Source of the DNA: Alkalinema sp. FACHB-956
GTDB lineage: Bacteria > Cyanobacteriota > Cyanobacteriia > Leptolyngbyales > Leptolyngbyaceae
Assembly: GCF_014697025.1 (NCBI RefSeq)
Contig: NZ_JACJRC010000007.1
Location: 148,232 to 212,231, forward strand
Direction: 5' to 3'
Length of the DNA: 64,000 nt
Numbering within the stretch: the stretch's first letter is position 1; the number at the start of each line of letters is the position of its first letter. Below, one piece after another: positions 41,992 through 51,894 of the stretch. The translations under genes were made by a program, and so were the position numbers. The notes below the pieces were generated by a model. That model searched no databases. It was not told the DNA's origin and was given only the letters and a program-made list of their open reading frames with translations.

Positions 41992-44900
41992 TCACCCCCC
42001 ATTGACAATACCTACAGCGGTTTGCTGCCGATCGCTTTCTCCTATTAGGGTAAAGGCCGCCCAGTCCCTGGGTTTGGGATATTGCTTCATCGTGTCCAAC
42101 ATCGCCTGCCGCAGGGCTTGGGCCTTATTGGGATTAATGGTGAGATTGCGGTAGAAATGACTCATAAATACGCTAGTAGACTGATCATTGACCGCCCAGA
42201 GGGAAACCACCACGCTGGGAACTCCAGCCGCAATCAGCGATCGCGACAAGCCAATCACGCCATCGCCTTTAATATCTCCCCGGCCTGTGTCGCAGGCACT
42301 CAATACCGCTAAATGGGCATTTAACTTGAGATCGAAAATTTCGCTGGAGGTTAGAAAGCCGTCGTCTGAACCACTGGGTGCCAGGGCGATCGCCCCTGGC
42401 ACTTTGTCTTTATTTTGGTTGAGTAACCCATGGGTGGCCAAGTGGATCATCGAAGCGGATTTCATTTGATTGAGAACCGTGGATTTTGTGGCTTGTTCTC
42501 CGATCAGTGGTTGGGTGTTCAGCAATTTGGCAATGGCGATCGCTTCTTGTCGGGCCCCTGGGAGATTCGTTAATGGTGCACCTTCAAAGAAGGGCATTTT
42601 GGGATCACCCACCACCAAAGGATTGCCGTTTACCTGTACTTTTTTCGCCTGCTCACGGGTCAGTTGCAGGGTTTGGATGGAAGGTGCAGTGGAAATCATG
42701 TGTTTTTCAATTAAGTATTGTCCCTGCTCGTCTTTGAGCGCTGGGAATGGCACAAAAAAGAGTTCGCCCTGGGGCAGGAAGGTAACTCGTTGGTTTGGAT
42801 CGGTTGGTAGGTCAGCCACGATCGGGGCCACGAGGGCTTGATAGAGGCGTTGAAGGTCTGTTTCTGGCTGGGTGGTAGATCGAGTCGTTGTTGGTGCAGT
42901 GGAAATCACCGCGATCGACCCTCGGCTCTCTGCCACCATTTGTTCGATCGGGGCCATTTTCGCCAATTTAGAAATCTGGAATTTGATTTCTCCACTAGGT
43001 TTAATCACCCAAATATATAATTGCTCTGTATCAATTAGCGAATACTGAACTAATGTGGAATTTTGTGTTTTAGCAATTTGACGAATTTCAGCTAACTTCA
43101 GAGGCTTAGGCAATGTTTTAAAATCGGGAATTTGGCGACCTTTCATCCGCGCAAACAGCAGTTCTACCAACGTTTTTGCTCTAGCTTCTTCTGCAACTTC
43201 CAACGCATCTTCAATGCGATTTTGCAGAACTAAAATCTTTTGGAGTTCTCGATAATCCGATGCTTGTAACTCCGCCATATTAACTCGTCTAATATCATCT
43301 TCTGGCTTGGACGAGGAACCATAACCAATGGAAACCCTAAATTCTTCATCTGAACTTAAAATCGCACGAAATATCGATGCAGCTTGAGGTAATTGATTCG
43401 ATCTCAAAAATGCATAGCCCATCTTACGACGAATAGCCGTTTCAATACTACTGTAAATCGGATCATTCTTCTTGCGCGGATCTAATGCTGCTTCATAAAC
43501 CTCGATTGCTTTTGTGTAATTTCCGCTTTGTTGATAGGTATCTCCTAAATACATTAATAACCAATTTGGTTTTCTTCCAGACGGTGCTTGATAAAGGTCA
43601 AGGGCCGCTTGATGATGCGCGATCGCCATTGAAAATTCACCACGAGCTGCATAGAGACGTCCCAACAAGTTCAGAGTTTCCGCTTCTGCGGTGGTGTCTT
43701 GGTATTCGCGAGTAATGATTAACCGTTGCTTTTGGCTGTCGATCGCTTTTTGATGTTCTCCGAGTACACCATAGGTTCTGCCCAAGTTGGCCAAGGCACG
43801 GGCTTCCCCCCATCGGTTTTTAGCTTCTTGGGCAAGTTTTAGCCCTTGTTGCGAGTATCGCAGCGCTTTAGTCGCTTGTTCGATCGACGCTGGAGATTGA
43901 CTAAAATCAGTGGATAAGATTCCGCTTTTCCAGCGGTTGTTTTTCCGTTCATCCAATGACTGATAGGACTTGCCCAAGGATGTTAAAATCCGACCTTCTG
44001 TCCAACGATCGTTGACTTCACGGGCAAGCGTTAACCCTTGATTTAAAACTTCAAAGGCTTTTTCATTGCCTGCATGTTCATCGGCATAGCATTGACCCAT
44101 CCCTGCTAAGGCACGGGCTTCACTCCCACGATCGCGCAATTCTCGAAAAAGTGGCAAACTGGGAGTATAGGCTTCTTCGATCGCCCTAGAACAATTACCA
44201 TTCCACAAAGCATAAAAGTCGCCCATCTGAAGCAATGTATTGGCTTCCTGCTGACGATTTTTCAACTCGCGCCATAGTTTGAGGCTGCCTTGAAAGGCGG
44301 TATAGGCTTTGCTGAAGTCTGAAGACTGATAAAATGTGCCTAAACGCCGGAGAACTTTGGCTTCATTGACTTTATCATTGGCCTCACGAGCGACCTTTAA
44401 ACCTCGTTGGTAATATTCAAGAGCCTGATTGTTTTGGTTTTGTGCTCTATAGGCAATGCCAATGTTAATTAATGTATTAATAACATCACTTTGATTTCTT
44501 AATTCCGTATAGATCGTTAAACTCTGTTGGTGAAATTCGATCGATTTTTTATAATCTTTAAGGTTGTGGTAAATAATTCCTAAACCGGACAATGCGTAGG
44601 CTTCTTCCTTACGGTTCTTGAGTTCGCGCATAATGGCCAAACTCTTGTTGCTATACTCGATCGCCTGATCAAAGTTGCCCTGTAGACGATAGATATCCGA
44701 TAAGCCCCCCAAGGCTTGCCCCTCACCCAAACGATGTTTAATTTCAATCGCGATCGCTAAACTTTGATTTTCAAAGTCCAGTGCCTGGGCATATTGACCC
44801 AATTTGGTGTAGATAAATCCTAAATTACCCAGCGATCGTCGTTCGCCATTGCGGTCTTTGATTTGACGGTAAAGCGCTAACGCCTGCTGTAAGGGTGGAA

Positions 44901-45099
44901 TGGCTGCATTCAGTTGATCGTTTTCATAGAGCTGAATCCCTTGGTTGAGTAAACGATCGGCTTCAGCTTTTCGTCCATCTACCGTTTGCGCAATTACTGG
45001 TGGAGTACCAAATAGTTTGGCAATCGGTAATCCTTCACTCACTGCCACGATCGACAGGAATGCTAATACAAAGTTGAGTGATTTAAATGTTACAGACAT
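41992..45099 (-). CDS. Exported CHAT-domain protease-like protein with TPR array
   Basis: 1035 residues. A signal peptide (SLNFVLAFLSIVAVSEG, cleavage near PPVIAQT) indicates periplasmic location. Residues 45-560 hold about a dozen TPR units of the GEGQALGGLSDIYRLQGN type. The C-terminal CHAT domain, a caspase relative, has the dyad His890 (SMIHLATHGLL) and Cys936 (AVLSACDTGRGD). Cytosolic CHAT proteases act in type III-E CRISPR and gasdermin systems; exported CHAT-TPRs are abundant and unstudied in cyanobacteria. It ends a four-gene run with three lipoproteins. Confidence 0.9.
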   Translation of the reverse strand: MSVTFKSLNFVLAFLSIVAVSEGLPIAKLFGTPPVIAQTVDGRKAEADRLLNQGIQLYENDQLNAAIPPLQQALALYRQIKDRNGERRSLGNLGFIYTKLGQYAQALDFENQSLAIAIEIKHRLGEGQALGGLSDIYRLQGNFDQAIEYSNKSLAIMRELKNRKEEAYALSGLGIIYHNLKDYKKSIEFHQQSLTIYTELRNQSDVINTLINIGIAYRAQNQNNQALEYYQRGLKVAREANDKVNEAKVLRRLGTFYQSSDFSKAYTAFQGSLKLWRELKNRQQEANTLLQMGDFYALWNGNCSRAIEEAYTPSLPLFRELRDRGSEARALAGMGQCYADEHAGNEKAFEVLNQGLTLAREVNDRWTEGRILTSLGKSYQSLDERKNNRWKSGILSTDFSQSPASIEQATKALRYSQQGLKLAQEAKNRWGEARALANLGRTYGVLGEHQKAIDSQKQRLIITREYQDTTAEAETLNLLGRLYAARGEFSMAIAHHQAALDLYQAPSGRKPNWLLMYLGDTYQQSGNYTKAIEVYEAALDPRKKNDPIYSSIETAIRRKMGYAFLRSNQLPQAASIFRAILSSDEEFRVSIGYGSSSKPEDDIRRVNMAELQASDYRELQKILVLQNRIEDALEVAEEARAKTLVELLFARMKGRQIPDFKTLPKPLKLAEIRQIAKTQNSTLVQYSLIDTEQLYIWVIKPSGEIKFQISKLAKMAPIEQMVAESRGSIAVISTAPTTTRSTTQPETDLQRLYQALVAPIVADLPTDPNQRVTFLPQGELFFVPFPALKDEQGQYLIEKHMISTAPSIQTLQLTREQAKKVQVNGNPLVVGDPKMPFFEGAPLTNLPGARQEAIAIAKLLNTQPLIGEQATKSTVLNQMKSASMIHLATHGLLNQNKDKVPGAIALAPSGSDDGFLTSSEIFDLKLNAHLAVLSACDTGRGDIKGDGVIGLSRSLIAAGVPSVVVSLWAVNDQSTSVFMSHFYRNLTINPNKAQALRQAMLDTMKQYPKPRDWAAFTLIGESDRQQTAVGIVNGG

Positions 45100-45153
45100 G
45101 CTCCAAACACCACTTTAAGTAACGAAAGCAGGAACGATTTGCGATGAATAAAT

Positions 45154-46047
45154 TTAGTATTGTGTGGGCTGAAGTTTAACCCCTTGTAGGTTACTTGTTA
45201 CCTTGCTCGCACAATTTACCGTTACAGCAATCTTATCGTTGTTTTTCACACGTACCCCAGCCTCGATCTCCGATGTTTTAGACAATCGATCGACACCCCA
45301 AAACACGCTGTACGTTGTGTCGCCATTGGGGACATCCACCGCATAACTCATCCACCGTCCCACGCCCTTCCATTGCCAAGTCGAAGCCCGATCGCGCGGT
45401 ACCTGTAGCGCTAATTCCGGGGTCTCATCAGGACGACCAAAGGAATACTCGATCGTTGTATCAGTTTCATACAGCAAAATCTCTTTACCATTGTCCGTCA
45501 AACAGGAAAAGAGTAAGGCACGGTTCGCGCCGGATGGTGGCATGGGCTGAGTTGAGGCGCTAGCGGACTTCGTGACCCAACCCTTCTCAGAACAGCTCGC
45601 AATGCTCCCCTTCGGCTTCATGGACGCGAGACACCAGTAGACCCGACCATCGTAAACCACTCCCGCTTGCATTGCTTTCAATTCGTCGATCGATCTCCAA
45701 GGTTGTTCACCGCCCTCGGAATAATAACGATAGCGATCGCCCTGCACTTCCAACCCTTCATCGGTATGGCCGAGCCAGTAATTACCCTCAGCAATTTGAG
45801 TTGTAGTCCTTTTTTCAGCCTCAGCATTGGCCCCTTGGGAATTCTCTACCGTTGCTGAAGGGGATTCTTTCACATTGCCGTTTGATTTTGTAGAGGTTGT
45901 TGGGGCTGGTGTGGAAGTAGTTTCTGAACTACCAGAATTATTAGAACCTATCCCTGAACCACAACCCACCATGATCAAACCAATGCAGCCAGCCAATAAA
46001 AGACTCGCAATACTGAAAGAATTAGATTTGGGAGTGTTGGGTGTCAT
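45154..46047 (-). CDS. Unrecognised lipoprotein A of the CHAT operon
   Basis: 297 residues from MTPNTPKSNSFSIASLLLAG (longer frame to 46137 lacks logic). Signal peptide with lipobox VGC, then a Gly/Ser/Thr-rich linker to about residue 90. The C-terminal domain (GNYWLGHTDEGLEVQGDRYR; VYWCLASMKPKG; IEYSFGRPDETPEL) contains four Cys that could pair as disulfides. No family recognised. Sits 54 bp upstream of the CHAT gene, same direction. Confidence 0.72.
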   Translation of the reverse strand: MTPNTPKSNSFSIASLLLAGCIGLIMVGCGSGIGSNNSGSSETTSTPAPTTSTKSNGNVKESPSATVENSQGANAEAEKRTTTQIAEGNYWLGHTDEGLEVQGDRYRYYSEGGEQPWRSIDELKAMQAGVVYDGRVYWCLASMKPKGSIASCSEKGWVTKSASASTQPMPPSGANRALLFSCLTDNGKEILLYETDTTIEYSFGRPDETPELALQVPRDRASTWQWKGVGRWMSYAVDVPNGDTTYSVFWGVDRLSKTSEIEAGVRVKNNDKIAVTVNCASKVTSNLQGVKLQPTQY

Positions 46048-46102
46048 AGAACCTGAGGTGATTTGGGCAGAATTCAACTTGAGAACATGAATCCAAACTC
46101 CT

Positions 46103-46699
46103 TCAAAACCAATCGAACTCGGTTTGAATTGCGCCATCCTGACCGGGTGAAATTTGGATAATTGTCTGATCTTTCATCGAAACAAAGGCAAAGGGCCAAT
46201 TTCCGTTGGCGGATTTCATCGCTGCGTACAAAGGATAAAAATAATCCTTCGTTTGACCTTGGGGATCATATGGGAAATTGACATAGAAAATGGGATAGGT
46301 ACGATCGCTACACAATTGCACAGCAATAATCTCTACCCCTCGTTGAATCATCACATCTTTCGTCGGGTGCTCCCAGGTGCTTAAGTCCAGCCTTTCACAC
46401 CCTTTGGAAAGGATCGGGAAGAGTTTCGTATGGGGCATATAGGGCAGCGCAACCTCCTGGAGTGACAGCTTTTGGGGAGCAGGCGTCTTGGCAGAGTGGG
46501 CTGCCGGAGACTGCGTTGAGGGTGCAGCCACGATCGTGGAAGATTCGGTTGGCGGTGGAGTGACAGCGGTAATTGTAGTAAAAGATGAGTTCAGAAATTC
46601 TGAACGGGCACAACCCAGGGTCAGAAAACTTGTGCAACTGACAACGCTAGCGACTAAGGTTAGTTGAATGACGGATTGAATGCTGGGTTGATGATTCAT
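46103..46699 (-). CDS. Unrecognised lipoprotein B of the CHAT operon
   Basis: 198 residues from MNHQPSIQSVIQLTLVASVV; an upstream TTG start (46726) is less likely. Signal peptide with lipobox TLGC, Thr/Pro/Ala-rich linker, then a small globular domain (KLFPILSKGCERLDLSTWEH, VQLCSDRTYPIFYVNFPYDP, WPFAFVSMKDQTIIQ). One Cys pair likely. No family recognised. Spaced 55 bp from both neighbours. Confidence 0.7.
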   Translation of the reverse strand: MNHQPSIQSVIQLTLVASVVSCTSFLTLGCARSEFLNSSFTTITAVTPPPTESSTIVAAPSTQSPAAHSAKTPAPQKLSLQEVALPYMPHTKLFPILSKGCERLDLSTWEHPTKDVMIQRGVEIIAVQLCSDRTYPIFYVNFPYDPQGQTKDYFYPLYAAMKSANGNWPFAFVSMKDQTIIQISPGQDGAIQTEFDWF

Positions 46700-46781
46700 A
46701 CAGAATAAAATTCTCTTGAATGGCAAGGTGTGGAGTTTTCTAGATCTGCTTGCTTAGAAAGTTCAATTTCAGAGCCTGCAT

Positions 46782-47675
46782 CTAATCCCCCGGCAGTTCT
46801 GGAGCACTGCTGCGAACCTGCTCAATGTCGATCGCATCGATCGGCTGTAGTTGACGGGATACTGTTAAAGTTTGGGTGCGGATGAGTTTTTTGCCGCCCC
46901 CGTCTGGATTACCTCGGTATTCTTCAATAATGCGCTTGCCTGTTAAAAAATTACGACTGTCCCGAATTTCATTGCCGTTAGCTCGATCGTAGGGATTGAC
47001 ATCTTCCCCAATCAGAACCAGTTGGCCAGAAGGTCGATCGATCCAAAAGCGATGCACAATTTCCACCGCACCACGACTACCGGAAATTTGCTTCACGACT
47101 AACACATCATCCTCGATCTCGATGCGGATGTGTCCCCCCTGGGCAGTGCCTAACATGCCAGCACATCCGCCACAGAGAAGTAAATTCGGAGCATGGGCCA
47201 GTTGCTGCCAACCGGAAGAGGTCGCCCGTAAAACGATCAAATCGAACTGCCCATCCCGTGACAGCTTCAGCACCGCATCTTGACGACGATCGCCATTCAA
47301 ATCCCCGGAAATTTGTTGCGCCACTTGCCAGCCTGCGGGAATGAACGCCTCGATCGTAGCTTGGGTCGGACTGGAAGAAGAGTCCTTCTGGGCAACGGTT
47401 TGGGTCGTCTGGTTAGCCTCTGGTGGAGTGGCGGCTTCCGGGGACTCCTGACTGTCTGAATTCGTCGATGGTGACGCTGGCGTATCGCTGCTAGTCGCTT
47501 GGCGATTCAAATTCTTGGAACTATTGGACTGGGATACCGGAGTGGGTTCTTGAGGATTGGAACTGACAGGCCCCCCACAGCCGATCGTCAGCAGCCCTAC
47601 CATGACTGCCAACAACCCTCCTCGAACGATCGAGCCCCCAGACGCAAACTTTAGTTGTGTAGCTTCTACAGCCAT
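46782..47675 (-). CDS. Lipoprotein C with FG-GAP-like repeat
   Basis: 297 residues. The ATG at 47675 is preceded by GGAGGAAGGG. Signal peptide with lipobox TIGC, long Ser/Thr/Gln linker, then a domain with the calcium-loop-like segment DLNGDRRQDAVLKLSRDGQFD, as in VCBS/FG-GAP proteins, and LLLCGGCAGMLGTAQGGHIR. The rest (VEIVHRFWIDRPSGQLVLI) looks beta-rich. First gene of the CHAT-lipoprotein run. Confidence 0.72.
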   Translation of the reverse strand: MAVEATQLKFASGGSIVRGGLLAVMVGLLTIGCGGPVSSNPQEPTPVSQSNSSKNLNRQATSSDTPASPSTNSDSQESPEAATPPEANQTTQTVAQKDSSSSPTQATIEAFIPAGWQVAQQISGDLNGDRRQDAVLKLSRDGQFDLIVLRATSSGWQQLAHAPNLLLCGGCAGMLGTAQGGHIRIEIEDDVLVVKQISGSRGAVEIVHRFWIDRPSGQLVLIGEDVNPYDRANGNEIRDSRNFLTGKRIIEEYRGNPDGGGKKLIRTQTLTVSRQLQPIDAIDIEQVRSSAPELPGD

Positions 47676-47690
47676 TCCCTTCCTCCCCAT

Positions 47691-47994
47691 AACACCATCC
47701 TTCAGTGGCCCTAATTCGCAATTTGATACACCTTAATAGCGTGCTAATCCGGATTGATAGAAGCACGATCGGCAAAATCTTATAATTTAAGCGCTTAAAC
47801 CTAGGGTTGAGCCGATTTTTCTCAATACTATGTTCTCAATATTACTAGTTTAAAGAAAAAATCTTCTCCCTAGAATCCGCTGAAATATAGTGCCTCTTCC
47901 AGGAAGACTTATGCAGATGAAGGTTGTGTTGAAGAGACGCAGACTTAATGCATCATTCAGCGATGCTTCTAAGCTACCCTGTTGCAATGATAGT
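47691..47994. other. Spacer between regulator and CHAT-lipoprotein operon
   Basis: 304 bp, AT-rich around 47770-47900, so it should contain the promoter for the lipoprotein/CHAT run. TGCATCATTCAGCGATGC at about 47949 is a weak inverted repeat that may end the regulator transcript. No gene seen. Confidence 0.45.
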
Positions 47995-48702
47995 CTAATC
48001 TTCCATCAGGTTGCCAAACCGATAGCCTTTCCCATACACCGTGTGAATTAAAGAATCTTCACCCGGCGCTTCAATTTTGCGACGCAGTAATCGAATTTGT
48101 GCTGCTAATGCATTACTTGCGGGCTTTTCTTCTGCGGCCCAAAGATGTTGAGAAATTTGCTCATGGGTTAGCAATTGGTTGGGCGACTCCATCAGATAGG
48201 CCAACAACTGCGTTTCTTTTTCAGATAGTTCGATCGACCGTCCGTTCCGTGATGCCAGTTGATTGAGCACATTGAGTTCCAAGCCATCTACGCTTAAGGT
48301 CGTTGGAGTCAACGGTGCTGCTGCAACAGGCTCCACGATCGCCGCAGGCCGTCGTAACAAAGCCCGCACCCGCGCTAATAATTCCCGCAATTCAAAGGGC
48401 TTGACTAAATAATCATCCGCCCCTGCATCCAACCCTTCGACCCGATCGTCGATCGTATCCTTCGCGGTCAGAAATAAAACAGGCGTCACATCCCCGCGCG
48501 ATCGCACATGCTGACAAATTTCTAACCCCGACTTCTGGGGCAACATCCAATCCAAAATCAGCAAATCATACTGCCCTTGCATCGCCAGCCGATCGCCCCG
48601 ATCGCCATCGTAGGCCACTTCGACCTGATATCCTTCTTTTTCCAACATCCGACTCAGCGGTTCTGCCATTTCCGCTTCGTCATCTACCAGCAGAATTCTC
48701 AT
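47995..48702 (-). CDS. OmpR-family response regulator, ManR/RppA-like
   Basis: 235 residues. Receiver with DDE (7-9), phospho-Asp51 (LLILDWMLPQKSGLE), VLFLTAKD and DDYLVKPFELRELLARV; a Pro/Ala linker (VEPVAAAPLTP); winged helix ending ALAAQIRLLRRKI and TVYGKGYRFG. Best resembles cyanobacterial ManR-like regulators. No kinase gene is adjacent, so its partner lies elsewhere. Divergent from hisG, 46 bp apart, and upstream of the CHAT-lipoprotein run. Confidence 0.85.
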   Translation of the reverse strand: MRILLVDDEAEMAEPLSRMLEKEGYQVEVAYDGDRGDRLAMQGQYDLLILDWMLPQKSGLEICQHVRSRGDVTPVLFLTAKDTIDDRVEGLDAGADDYLVKPFELRELLARVRALLRRPAAIVEPVAAAPLTPTTLSVDGLELNVLNQLASRNGRSIELSEKETQLLAYLMESPNQLLTHEQISQHLWAAEEKPASNALAAQIRLLRRKIEAPGEDSLIHTVYGKGYRFGNLMED

Positions 48703-48748
48703 CTTAGGCTAGGATCATTTTCTATACCCTACACCTTAATTTCCCCCT

Positions 48749-49399
48749 ATGCTCACCATTGCGCTGGCCAAAGGCGAACTTCTCAAAGAAAGTATCCGAC
48801 TGCTGAAATCCGTCGGCTTGGACTTTAGCGCATTCCTGGAGCCCGGATGTCGCCAATTACAGATTGAGGATCCAACCGGAACTGCCCGTGCCTTGCTTGT
48901 GCGCAATGGCGATGTCCCCGTTTATGTGGAGTATGGGCAAGCTCAACTGGGGATTGTTGGCTACGACGTGTTGCGGGAACAAAACCCGAACGTCGCCCAT
49001 GTGGTGGATCTCAAGTTTGGCGGATGCCGCATGTCCGTCGCGGTCAAAAAAGACAGCCCCTATCGATCGCCCCTGGAATTACCGATGCACGGGCGAGTGG
49101 CTTCCAAGTTCGTCCACTGTGCGCGGGAATATTTTGAGAGCCTAGACTTACCCGTGGAAATTGTCTATCTCCATGGCTCGGTAGAATTAGGCCCCATCAC
49201 CGGAATGTCTGAGGCCATTGTTGACCTGGTAGCCACGGGCAATACCCTACGAGAAAATGGGCTGATCGAAATTGACACGCTATTTCAGACCACCGCCCGT
49301 CTGATTGCCTATCCGCTTAGCTATAGACTCAACACAGACAACATGCATGAATACATCGATCGTCTGCGGGCAAAGGTGTCTGAACCCGTTGGAGTTTAA
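48749..49399 (+). CDS. hisG: ATP phosphoribosyltransferase, short form (HisG)
   Basis: 216 residues, the HisS form that needs HisZ as regulatory partner. First step of histidine synthesis: ATP plus [75 protein letters not shown] and [11 protein letters not shown] are diagnostic. The last codons and stop are duplicated in a 21-bp tandem repeat. Confidence 0.96.
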   Translation: MLTIALAKGELLKESIRLLKSVGLDFSAFLEPGCRQLQIEDPTGTARALLVRNGDVPVYVEYGQAQLGIVGYDVLREQNPNVAHVVDLKFGGCRMSVAVKKDSPYRSPLELPMHGRVASKFVHCAREYFESLDLPVEIVYLHGSVELGPITGMSEAIVDLVATGNTLRENGLIEIDTLFQTTARLIAYPLSYRLNTDNMHEYIDRLRAKVSEPVGV

Positions 49400-49420
49400 T
49401 CTGAACCCATCGGAGTTTCA
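49379..49420. repeat. 21-bp tandem duplication spanning the hisG stop
   Basis: Copies at 49379-49399 and 49400-49420 differ at three positions. The TAA at 49397-49399 ends the first copy; the second carries TCA at that place. Confidence 0.9.
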
Positions 49421-49435
49421 AGGGTTAAAACCATC

Positions 49436-49480
49436 TTGGGACTAAGCGTATTGGGACTAAGCGTATTGGGACTAAGCGTA
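49436..49480. repeat. 15-bp tandem repeat, 3 copies, over the Nif11 gene stop
   Basis: TTGGGACTAAGCGTA at 49436, 49451 and 49466, all identical. The last copy contains the minus-strand TAG stop (49472-49474) of the Nif11 gene. Confidence 0.95.
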
Positions 49481-49723
49481 GACAGGACGATTAATCCAAT
49501 TGACGGTGCGGAGCCAAGGCCAAATTCCCGTTTGACGGCGAATCACAATCCCTCGGCTGCGGCGACTGACCACTTTTTTCAACTCAGTGGTGGTAAAGCT
49601 GTAGCCGAGTTGGTGGGAAATTTGAATAAACTCATCCGGAGATTGAACCGCCACAAACTTATCGCGCATTCCCTGATCCTGAGCGACCGCATTCAAAAAC
49701 CGAGTAGCACTCTTAACAGACAT
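49472..49723 (-). CDS. Nif11-domain small protein
   Basis: 83-codon frame, 82 residues. MSVKSATRFLNAVAQDQGMR, then QLGYSFTTTELKKVV is a Nif11 fold; the tail RRQTGIWPWLRTVNWI is typical of stand-alone cyanobacterial Nif11 proteins. Nif11-like leaders guide RiPP modification, but this one has no Cys-rich core or double-Gly site and no modifying enzyme nearby, so a RiPP precursor role is unlikely. A plus-strand frame over the same DNA has no support. Confidence 0.85.
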   Translation of the reverse strand: MSVKSATRFLNAVAQDQGMRDKFVAVQSPDEFIQISHQLGYSFTTTELKKVVSRRSRGIVIRRQTGIWPWLRTVNWINRPVYA

Positions 49724-50042
49724 TTGAAAAGCTCTCCTACGTCAATTACCGGGGTATGGAGGGATCGTTTCCCAAAGGTATCGAATTCGTTACAGTATCT
49801 TCTAAGTAATTTAGCTGAGTGCAATTGTGCTTTCAGCGTCATTCCTTGAAAGTACTAAATTGGTATAAAAACAGTATGCCCAATCTACGTAAGTAGTAGC
49901 ATTTTCTTTGAAAAAAGTTTATGACACCTTCGTAAAGCACCGATCGATTACACGCTCAATTTGTTAAACACACGGACGCAACCAATAATCAAAATCAATC
50001 CAAAGATAGATAGACAAACTTTCTGAAAAAAGAATCGATTTA

Positions 50043-50927
50043 ATGATGTTAGAGAATTTACGGAAGCCACCCCAACAGTTGCAATTACATCAAATTGAAA
50101 TCGAGTTGGAACCTGGCCAACGCACCTACCAACCAGCAGCTTATTTCGCTATGGGGGAGGGGCCAGTTTTATTGATGCTCCATGGTTTTTTGGGTGATCA
50201 TTCTTGTTGGTTGCCCACCATGGAAAAATTGTCACCGCACTTTCGCTGTATTGCCTTAGATCTATTAGGCTTTGGCGCGTCGGGAAAACCCGCAATTCGT
50301 TACGACATTGCGAAGGAACTTCAATTTGTCCGCCAGGTGGTTGAACAGCTTTCCCTTGATCCTTGCTATATCCTGGGCCATTCCTTTGGAGGGTGGGTGG
50401 CAGCGGCCTACGCGATCGCCTATCCCCAAGCGGTGCAAGGGCTGTTTTTAGCTGCACCTGCAGGAATTCGAGATGATGAATTTTGTGGTCGCTATAACCA
50501 CCTACGACCGCTCCTGTGGCCCCATCCGGTGGTGGATTGGGTGCTTGCAGGGGTACGCCCGATCGCCGGTCTCATCAATCAGGAAGCGGCAATTACCACG
50601 ATTTGTTGGGCCAGAAAGGAGCTACAAGCGCAACCTGCGGCCCGATCGTTTTTACTCGATCGCCTGCGCCCAGAAGATGCCATTGATACGGTGGAAAACG
50701 CAATTCATCAAATTCAATCCCCCACCTTGGTCATTGCAGGCGAACAGGACGACACTATCCCCCTGTGGCATTGCCAAACCTACGCCGATCGCATTCCCCA
50801 AGCGCAACTGGTTCGACTCCCTAAGGCAGCCCACAACCTTCCCCAAGCCCATTCAGCCACGATCGCTGAGTTAATTCACAATTTTGTTGGGAATTTTTCT
50901 GCCTCTGAAGAAACTAAACTTCCATGA
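50043..50927 (+). CDS. Alpha/beta hydrolase
   Basis: 294 residues. Oxyanion motif LMLHGFLGDHSCW, ALDLLGFGASGKP, nucleophile Ser114 in LGHSFGGWVAA, acid Asp near 238 (VIAGEQDDTIPL) and His near 266 (PKAAHNLPQA), so the triad is complete. A short lid domain lies between about 135 and 215. Resembles the haloalkane dehalogenase/epoxide hydrolase/esterase branch; substrate unknown. Monocistronic. Confidence 0.88.
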   Translation: MMLENLRKPPQQLQLHQIEIELEPGQRTYQPAAYFAMGEGPVLLMLHGFLGDHSCWLPTMEKLSPHFRCIALDLLGFGASGKPAIRYDIAKELQFVRQVVEQLSLDPCYILGHSFGGWVAAAYAIAYPQAVQGLFLAAPAGIRDDEFCGRYNHLRPLLWPHPVVDWVLAGVRPIAGLINQEAAITTICWARKELQAQPAARSFLLDRLRPEDAIDTVENAIHQIQSPTLVIAGEQDDTIPLWHCQTYADRIPQAQLVRLPKAAHNLPQAHSATIAELIHNFVGNFSASEETKLP

Positions 50928-51894
50928 CACAACTTTTAGAGACATTTGCTAAGAGTTTGAGTGAGGGATTGCATTTAACCGTTACTGTCTGAGAAGACTG
51001 TCTGAGAAGTACGATCAGCGCTTACCCTGCACCCAGGGTTCTAACGATTGTCCGTAGCAACCAGCCCATTGATCCGTATATACACTGATTACCTGAGGTA
51101 ATTTAACCCTTTCTGGGGACAGAGTTTCCGCTGATTATAGTCAGAAGCCATTGGGGCATACTAAGCTGTAAGCAAGAGAGCGATAGGCAATAGAACAATA
51201 TTTCTCCTTAGACAGAGAACAATATCGTTCAGTTCTACGTTCCCCATTGCACACCATCTCATTTCATGGATGAAACCTGGGTTTAATAGGGTTGCCTCAC
51301 CATTACTTCAGGGACCTGTACCATTGTTGGGTGCTATTAACTAAATTGAGTGCGATTAGCCTCTTAAGTGCGATTAGCCTCTGATATTTTTGCAGGATTG
51401 AACAAGGCGGCGGGCCATTCGTTGTGACAAATACTGCGTTTTGGCATTTGCACCGGCATAGGTCGCTGTATTAACTTCTTTAGGGTGTTTGGGTAAACTA
51501 CCTTTTATAGAGAAGCTGACTAACCTTCTACAAAAATTTCTACGGAAATTTGATCCAGAAGTCTAGAGTAGGTGAAGGTTGAACTACAGTCATGATGAAT
51601 TGAGTGCATGTTTAATGATGGGTTCACATTGCTGGTTTTGTCTTAATGTCGCTTTTTGAAATCTACCAACGATCAATGTAGATCCTGTAAGTAGATCCTG
51701 TAAATCTTGACCCTGCAAATCTCGCCCCTGTCAATCCTGACCGTATTCACAGAAAGAAATCTACGATCGTTTATTGAATTTTGTCCATCTACTGTAAGAA
51801 TTCATGCAAGATATATGGGTCAAGAGGTTGAGCTTGAATTCCTTGAAGCTAAATTCATTGATAAATTTTAACTGGTGCATGGAAGGAGCCAACA
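50928..51894. other. 1-kb spacer upstream of the GGDEF-EAL gene
   Basis: 967 bp with no convincing frame. Tandem duplications: 13 bp at 50984-51009 (ACTGTCTGAGAAG twice), 18 bp at 51349-51384, and 13 bp at 51679-51704 (GTAGATCCTGTAA twice). A near-palindrome TTACCTGAGGTAA lies near 51089. The last 100 bp hold the ribosome site GAAGGAG of the next gene. A regulatory RNA cannot be excluded. Confidence 0.5.

Noticed and set aside
49436..49849. Plus-strand frame of 137 codons after hisG
   Set aside because: Starts in the 15-bp repeat and lies opposite the Nif11 gene, which has clear family features.
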